From Bacteroidales bacterium (GTDB taxonomy: Bacteria > Bacteroidota > Bacteroidia > Bacteroidales > Muribaculaceae), in NCBI GenBank assembly GCA_019415705.1, contig DXYS01000092.1, positions 147,232 through 203,407 on the forward strand: a stretch of DNA of 56,176 nucleotides, read 5' to 3'. Shown one piece after another: positions 52,790-56,176 of the stretch; position 1 is the first letter of the stretch, and each line of letters begins with the position of its first letter. The notes under the pieces were generated by a model. The model saw only the letters and a list, made by a program, of their open reading frames with translations, had not been told where the DNA came from and ran no database searches. Position numbers and translations under genes: made by a program.

Positions 52790-53352
52790 CTGAATGGGTT
52801 TTGTGTCAACAGTTCGTTAGTGAAAATCGTAGGGATAGTTGCAAGGGCCGACTCGTCGAGGCGGTAGAGCTCCGGGCCGGTATCGACTGTGGCCGTCGCC
52901 GAGATAATAGCGGACTCGGTGACGGGAGAGGCGTAGAGCGCGCTGTCGGCCATAATGACCGCCGCCGGAGTGGCGGCGGTCGGTCTCAGATAAGGGTTGG
53001 CCGATGCGGCGACAAGCTCTGCGGCACGGTCGTCACGGACTACCGCGACAGCCTGCTCCCAGCCTGCGAGCCTCAGCGAGAGGACGCGGCGCACAGACGA
53101 GTCGGCCGTGATGCGGCGCCAGACGCCGGATGTGGTATCGTCCACCGAAAACAGCTCCGCTGCATCGGTGACCACGGCCGGGTCACCGCGGTCGAGCATG
53201 GCGAGATACCACGCGCGCATACGCTCCTCAAGGAGCTCATCGACTTTGAGCCCGTCGAACAGCTCCACGGAGCAACTGTCGGCTGAAGGCTCGACCAAGG
53301 CGTTGCGACGCCACAGGGCCAGCATCGCGGCCCGCGAGAGTTCAGTTACCAT
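52786..53352 (-). CDS. Hypothetical phage-like protein upstream of the portal
   Basis: The protein has 188 residues from the ATG at 53352 (MVTELSRAAM). A longer frame reaching 53493 runs through the tail of another gene and is rejected. The N-terminal half is helical, the C-terminal half Ala/Thr/Val-rich. No family is recognised. It is coupled to the portal-like gene (overlapping start and stop), which suggests a head or connector protein. Confidence 0.6.
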   Translation of the reverse strand: MVTELSRAAMLALWRRNALVEPSADSCSVELFDGLKVDELLEERMRAWYLAMLDRGDPAVVTDAAELFSVDDTTSGVWRRITADSSVRRVLSLRLAGWEQAVAVVRDDRAAELVAASANPYLRPTAATPAAVIMADSALYASPVTESAIISATATVDTGPELYRLDESALATIPTIFTNELLTQNPFR

Positions 53353-53503
53353 CGTTACTGTCGTCAGAGCTTTGGCTGCCCGAGGCGGCCGACGTCGAGG
53401 TGCCGGTTGTCGGACGAACGCCTTTGATGCGCAGATGAGAAGTCGGATAGCGAAGCACGACGCACGATGCCTCGGTGATGACAATATTTGCATAGATGTA
53501 TTT
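53342..53503 (-). pseudogene. Truncated 3' end of another phage-like gene
   Basis: A minus-strand frame of 53 codons without a start codon reads to a stop at 53342, overlapping the next ATG by three bases, as adjacent phage genes do. It contains NIVITEASCVVLRYPTSHLR and ends in a Ser/Asp/Gly-rich tail. Upstream it hits a stop at 53504-53506, right where DNA becomes AT-rich and the recombinase promoter begins. It is probably the end of a gene cut by insertion of the recombinase element. Confidence 0.6.
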
Positions 53504-53518
53504 TTATTGCTAACTTTG
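53487..53518 (+). promoter_or_regulatory. Promoter of the serine recombinase
   Basis: TTTG (53487-53490), 20 bases, TAACTTTG (53511-53518). It excludes the ATG at 53488 and leaves the ATG at 53542. Confidence 0.85.
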
Positions 53519-53541
53519 CATCAAATAATAAAGATGTTATC

Positions 53542-55311
53542 ATGGCTACGAAAAAAGTTATTGGTTATGCTCGCGTTTCCACAGAAACGCAAGACCTAAA
53601 AAGACAGATTTCTCTAATTAAAGACTTCTGCAATGGTTGCCAATACCACTACATACGCACTATTGATGAAAAAATATCTGGTGCGAAACATAATCGCAAA
53701 AGTATAAATGAACTTTTAAGCGTTGACCGTACAGAAGCCGACATTATAGTTGTGGCCGAATTATCCCGACTTTCAAGAGAAGCCGATATAATGCGTGTAC
53801 TATCAATTATAAATGATATTTTACAGAATGGATTAGACGTAATTCTTCTTGATGACCCTAATAAAACATATTCTGCATATAGCTCTTTATCACTTTTTGA
53901 TATAATGACATTAGCATTTAAGGCTAATACTGCGGCGGAAGAACGGCAAAAAATTATAAATCGAACCACAAGTGGGAAAATATCGGTTTTACAAATAAAT
54001 CCATATTCTTTTATGGGTCAAAAGCCGCCTTTTGGTTTTAAGGTAGTTAACAACCCCAATTATATTATCAATCATAGGGGAGAACCGAAGACTTTATTGG
54101 AAATAGATGAAAATGAAGCGGATTTAATAAAATATATTTATAATTCCGTTTTAAGCGGTACTACATTAAGACAAATTGCACGCAATTTGAATAATTTAGG
54201 GAAACGTACTGTTAGGAATGGTCTTAAATTTACAGAATCTACCATATCAAAAACTGTACGCAACCCTCTTTATAAGGGAGAACGACAGTACAAAGATTTA
54301 ATCTTAAAAATTACTCCAATAATAAGTGCTGAAGATTGGGAATTAGCAACTAAACGCCTTATTGACAATCAACTATTCAGAGGGAAAAGTAGCAAGAATT
54401 TTAATCCTTTAAAAGGCTTATTATACTGCCCTTGTGGATATTCATTATTACTCCATTATAATAGCGGTAGCGGCTTTTTTAAGTATTCGTGTGTTATGCG
54501 CAATAATGACCCTGATTATAGGGATTCAAAGAAATGTCAGAATAGCGGATTACAAGCTACTCTACTACTAAATTGTGTGTGGTATGCCGTGATTAATACA
54601 ATTACTGATTTAGAATATCTTGCTTATAACGAACAAGAAATAAAAGAACATAATCAACAGATTAAAATTCTTTTAGATAGTATTGAGAATTTGAAGCTAT
54701 TAGTTAATTTGAGAATAAAAGAGCGTGAAGCTGTATATAAGCGCATATCCTTGGCTTCGGATTCTGAATTGATAGAGCGGTTTGAACAAGATTACATAAC
54801 GTATGGAGAAGAAATATCAGATATTAACCATAAAATCATAAAATTAAATAACGAGATTACAACTCATAAAGATGCCATAAGTAGAATATCTAAAGTTAGA
54901 ACTCAAGAACAATTACAACATATAGGCGAAATTGAAAAGTCTAATTTATACAGAGAAAAACTTGATAGAGTAGTCTATTACTCTGTTAATTTATTAAACG
55001 GATTCATTATAATAAATTTCAAAAACGGAATACAACGAATTATAGCAGTACGAAATACTGGAAAAAAATATGTGGCACTCTTACCCACGACATTTGAATT
55101 TAACGAAAATGAACGTACTGTTTCTACAACAGTATTCCCCAAAGCAACGATTGGAAACTACAGCTTCGATAATGGAACAATAGCCAAATACGATGTCGCT
55201 GGCTTAATTAGAGCATTGGGAGATGACTATAATATATATCCACAACTCCCAAAAGAAGAAATAGATTTCAAAGGAATTGCGAAACTTAAAGACCAAAAAG
55301 AGAATGAATAA
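53542..55311 (+). CDS. Large serine recombinase
   Basis: The protein has 589 residues. The resolvase domain has GYARVSTETQ with catalytic Ser13, then AELSRLSREADIM. The recombinase domain covers about 170-290 (FMGQKPPFGFKV, LRQIARNLNNLGKRT). A zinc-ribbon region (LLYCPCGYSLLL then CVMRN and KKCQN) is near 310-350, followed by a long coiled coil (about 380-470) and a C-terminal domain. Such enzymes integrate and excise phages and conjugative elements at short att sites. The gene is strongly AT-rich against the GC-rich remnant beside it. Its end overlaps the next open frame. Confidence 0.95.
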   Translation: MATKKVIGYARVSTETQDLKRQISLIKDFCNGCQYHYIRTIDEKISGAKHNRKSINELLSVDRTEADIIVVAELSRLSREADIMRVLSIINDILQNGLDVILLDDPNKTYSAYSSLSLFDIMTLAFKANTAAEERQKIINRTTSGKISVLQINPYSFMGQKPPFGFKVVNNPNYIINHRGEPKTLLEIDENEADLIKYIYNSVLSGTTLRQIARNLNNLGKRTVRNGLKFTESTISKTVRNPLYKGERQYKDLILKITPIISAEDWELATKRLIDNQLFRGKSSKNFNPLKGLLYCPCGYSLLLHYNSGSGFFKYSCVMRNNDPDYRDSKKCQNSGLQATLLLNCVWYAVINTITDLEYLAYNEQEIKEHNQQIKILLDSIENLKLLVNLRIKEREAVYKRISLASDSELIERFEQDYITYGEEISDINHKIIKLNNEITTHKDAISRISKVRTQEQLQHIGEIEKSNLYREKLDRVVYYSVNLLNGFIIINFKNGIQRIIAVRNTGKKYVALLPTTFEFNENERTVSTTVFPKATIGNYSFDNGTIAKYDVAGLIRALGDDYNIYPQLPKEEIDFKGIAKLKDQKENE

Positions 55312-56176
55312 GATTAATATAGAGGATACCCTACTATCCAAATATATAATTTCAATAATCCGAGGAAATGGGCAAACTATATCTCTACCCACTGGGGATA
55401 AAGTTTTTTCAAGCAAGATACATCTTACAAATCCCGAAAATGCTCTCTGTATTTTTGAGGAACGCTATAACCGTAAGGAGATTCCATGTCGGTTTACATA
55501 CGAAGATTATATCAAAAATGAAAATCTACAAAACACGATTACAGGGTTAAAAATGGATTCTAACGCTTTTTGGCTTCTCGTAATGTTTTGCTTTGATTAT
55601 TCTTGCAGTATTCTACTAAACGGATTAAAGCTGAAAGAAACGCCCAAAATCCGTTTAGAGAAGTTTTGGCAACTGTTAAATGAAAGCGATGATTTCACTC
55701 TTTCGCTGTCAATAAAAGGAAACAAGGGGAACTACACTATTGATGATGACCGTACAATGACCGCAATTCTTAAATGGATTGTGGCAGGGTATAAGGCGGA
55801 CAAAGATTCCAACAACCTTTTAGGCTTTGACTTGTCAAACAAGAATCCGATATTTGAAGATTCAGAGGAATCAAACTCTGTACTTATATGGCATTTCGCA
55901 TCACTCCTAAAATACTTTTTTGAACTCAACCCTCAATTTAAGGGTAGAGCAACTAAAGGCAATCACGGACAACTAAACCGTAACCTCTTAATCTCACGCC
56001 TTATTTACTATACACGATTATCTACCAATCCATGCTTCAAAGATGATTCAGAATCATTAAAAGGATTCTTCAAACAATACAAACGCAAAAATATATCGTT
56101 ACTATCCTCAATATATCCCACGTGGAAAAGTCGGTTCAGATTGACCCCAGTCGGCGGGAAAAAATTGACCCCCTCG
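55304..56176 (+). CDS. Unrecognised protein overlapping the recombinase, 3' end outside window
   Basis: From the ATG at 55304 the frame stays open for 291 codons to the window edge. It starts MNKINIEDTLLSKYIISII and overlaps the recombinase by eight bases, so the two are coupled. The sequence is Lys, Asn and Leu-rich with AT-rich codons like the recombinase, and it looks like a real protein (FWLLVMFCFDYSCSILLNG near 95, HFASLLKYFFELNPQFKG near 195). I recognise no family. The last 36 bases carry two ATTGACCCC repeats, so the natural end may be disrupted there. Confidence 0.7.
   Translation, partial: MNKINIEDTLLSKYIISIIRGNGQTISLPTGDKVFSSKIHLTNPENALCIFEERYNRKEIPCRFTYEDYIKNENLQNTITGLKMDSNAFWLLVMFCFDYSCSILLNGLKLKETPKIRLEKFWQLLNESDDFTLSLSIKGNKGNYTIDDDRTMTAILKWIVAGYKADKDSNNLLGFDLSNKNPIFEDSEESNSVLIWHFASLLKYFFELNPQFKGRATKGNHGQLNRNLLISRLIYYTRLSTNPCFKDDSESLKGFFKQYKRKNISLLSSIYPTWKSRFRLTPVGGKKLTPS
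56140..56176. repeat. Paired ATTGACCCC repeats at the window edge
   Basis: The nine bases ATTGACCCC occur at 56140-56148 and 56164-56172, 24 bases apart. Repeated ends of this kind are found in IS21-family elements. With the window ending here, an insertion-sequence border is only a possibility. Confidence 0.3.

Noticed and set aside
51413..53503. Complete prophage
   Set aside because: Only a portal-like gene and small neighbours are seen; terminase, capsid, tail and lysis genes are missing.
52693..53599. Plus-strand frames across the phage-like remnant
   Set aside because: They lie opposite coupled minus-strand genes and show only shadow composition.
1..56176. tRNA, rRNA genes and CRISPR arrays
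   Set aside because: I read the intergenic regions for cloverleaf-like and regularly spaced repeats and found none; repeats present are palindromic or single direct pairs.

Overview
The window looks like a chromosome segment of a Bacteroidales bacterium, probably a gut lineage of the Muribaculaceae type. Four things point there. Promoters repeatedly match the Bacteroidetes pattern (TTTG or TTG, about 20 bases, then TAnnTTTG). Shine-Dalgarno sequences are mostly absent. Gene orders such as sigma-54 activator / LptE / small TPR-like protein / SecG are typical of the group. An inositol-lipid locus of the Bacteroides type is present. The genus is an inference. Core genes are GC-rich; several accessory genes are visibly AT-rich.

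Layout. 1-3.4 kb: 3' end of ftsA, ftsZ and a small sirtuin. 3.4-5.3 kb: a palindrome-rich spacer, then a lone DUF4143-type ATPase behind a repeated operator-like array. 5.4-13.1 kb: a tightly overlapping run of lipid genes (ATP-grasp, PgpA-like phosphatase, GtrA, CDP-alcohol phosphotransferase, PAP2/Aur1-like transferase, acyltransferase, second CDP-alcohol phosphotransferase, HAD-like protein), followed by myo-inositol-phosphate synthase. Together these would make inositol phosphate, attach it to lipid, dephosphorylate it and transfer it to a ceramide-like acceptor. 13.3-21.8 kb: housekeeping genes (riboflavin synthase, TcdA, sigma-54 activator, LptE, SecG, U32 protein), interrupted by a zinc-ribbon gene flanked by a duplicated 3' end of tcdA.

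22-31.6 kb: a uronate/pectin-type module (KduD, DUF4861 lipoprotein, orphan PTS galactitol-type EIIC, KduI with a signal peptide, porin, GH95 enzyme), then a TPR/LuxR-type membrane regulator. The predicted locations suggest ketouronate isomerisation in the periplasm, import by the EIIC-like permease, and reduction by KduD in the cytoplasm. 31.6-37.2 kb: Fic protein, ArgS, Bax-inhibitor-1 family protein, MATE exporter, RpiB. 37.2-40.7 kb: an AT-rich cluster of small lipoproteins behind a promoter with a G8 tract. 40.8-46.3 kb: Ca2+ P-type ATPase, short SPFH-like protein, DUF1016/PDDEXK protein, glutamate racemase carrying an in-frame palindromic insertion.

46.3-50.4 kb: a 255-bp imperfect inverted repeat, then three unrecognised exported proteins. 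50.4-53.5 kb: a GC-rich minus-strand phage-like remnant (portal-like protein and neighbours), cut at its upstream end. 53.5-56.2 kb: an AT-rich element with a large serine recombinase and an overlapping open frame that runs off the window.

The strongest candidates for new biology are the enlarged inositol-lipid locus, the periplasmic KduI plus orphan EIIC, the tcdA end duplication, the palindromic elements (one inside murI), the long inverted repeat, and the exported three-gene operon.
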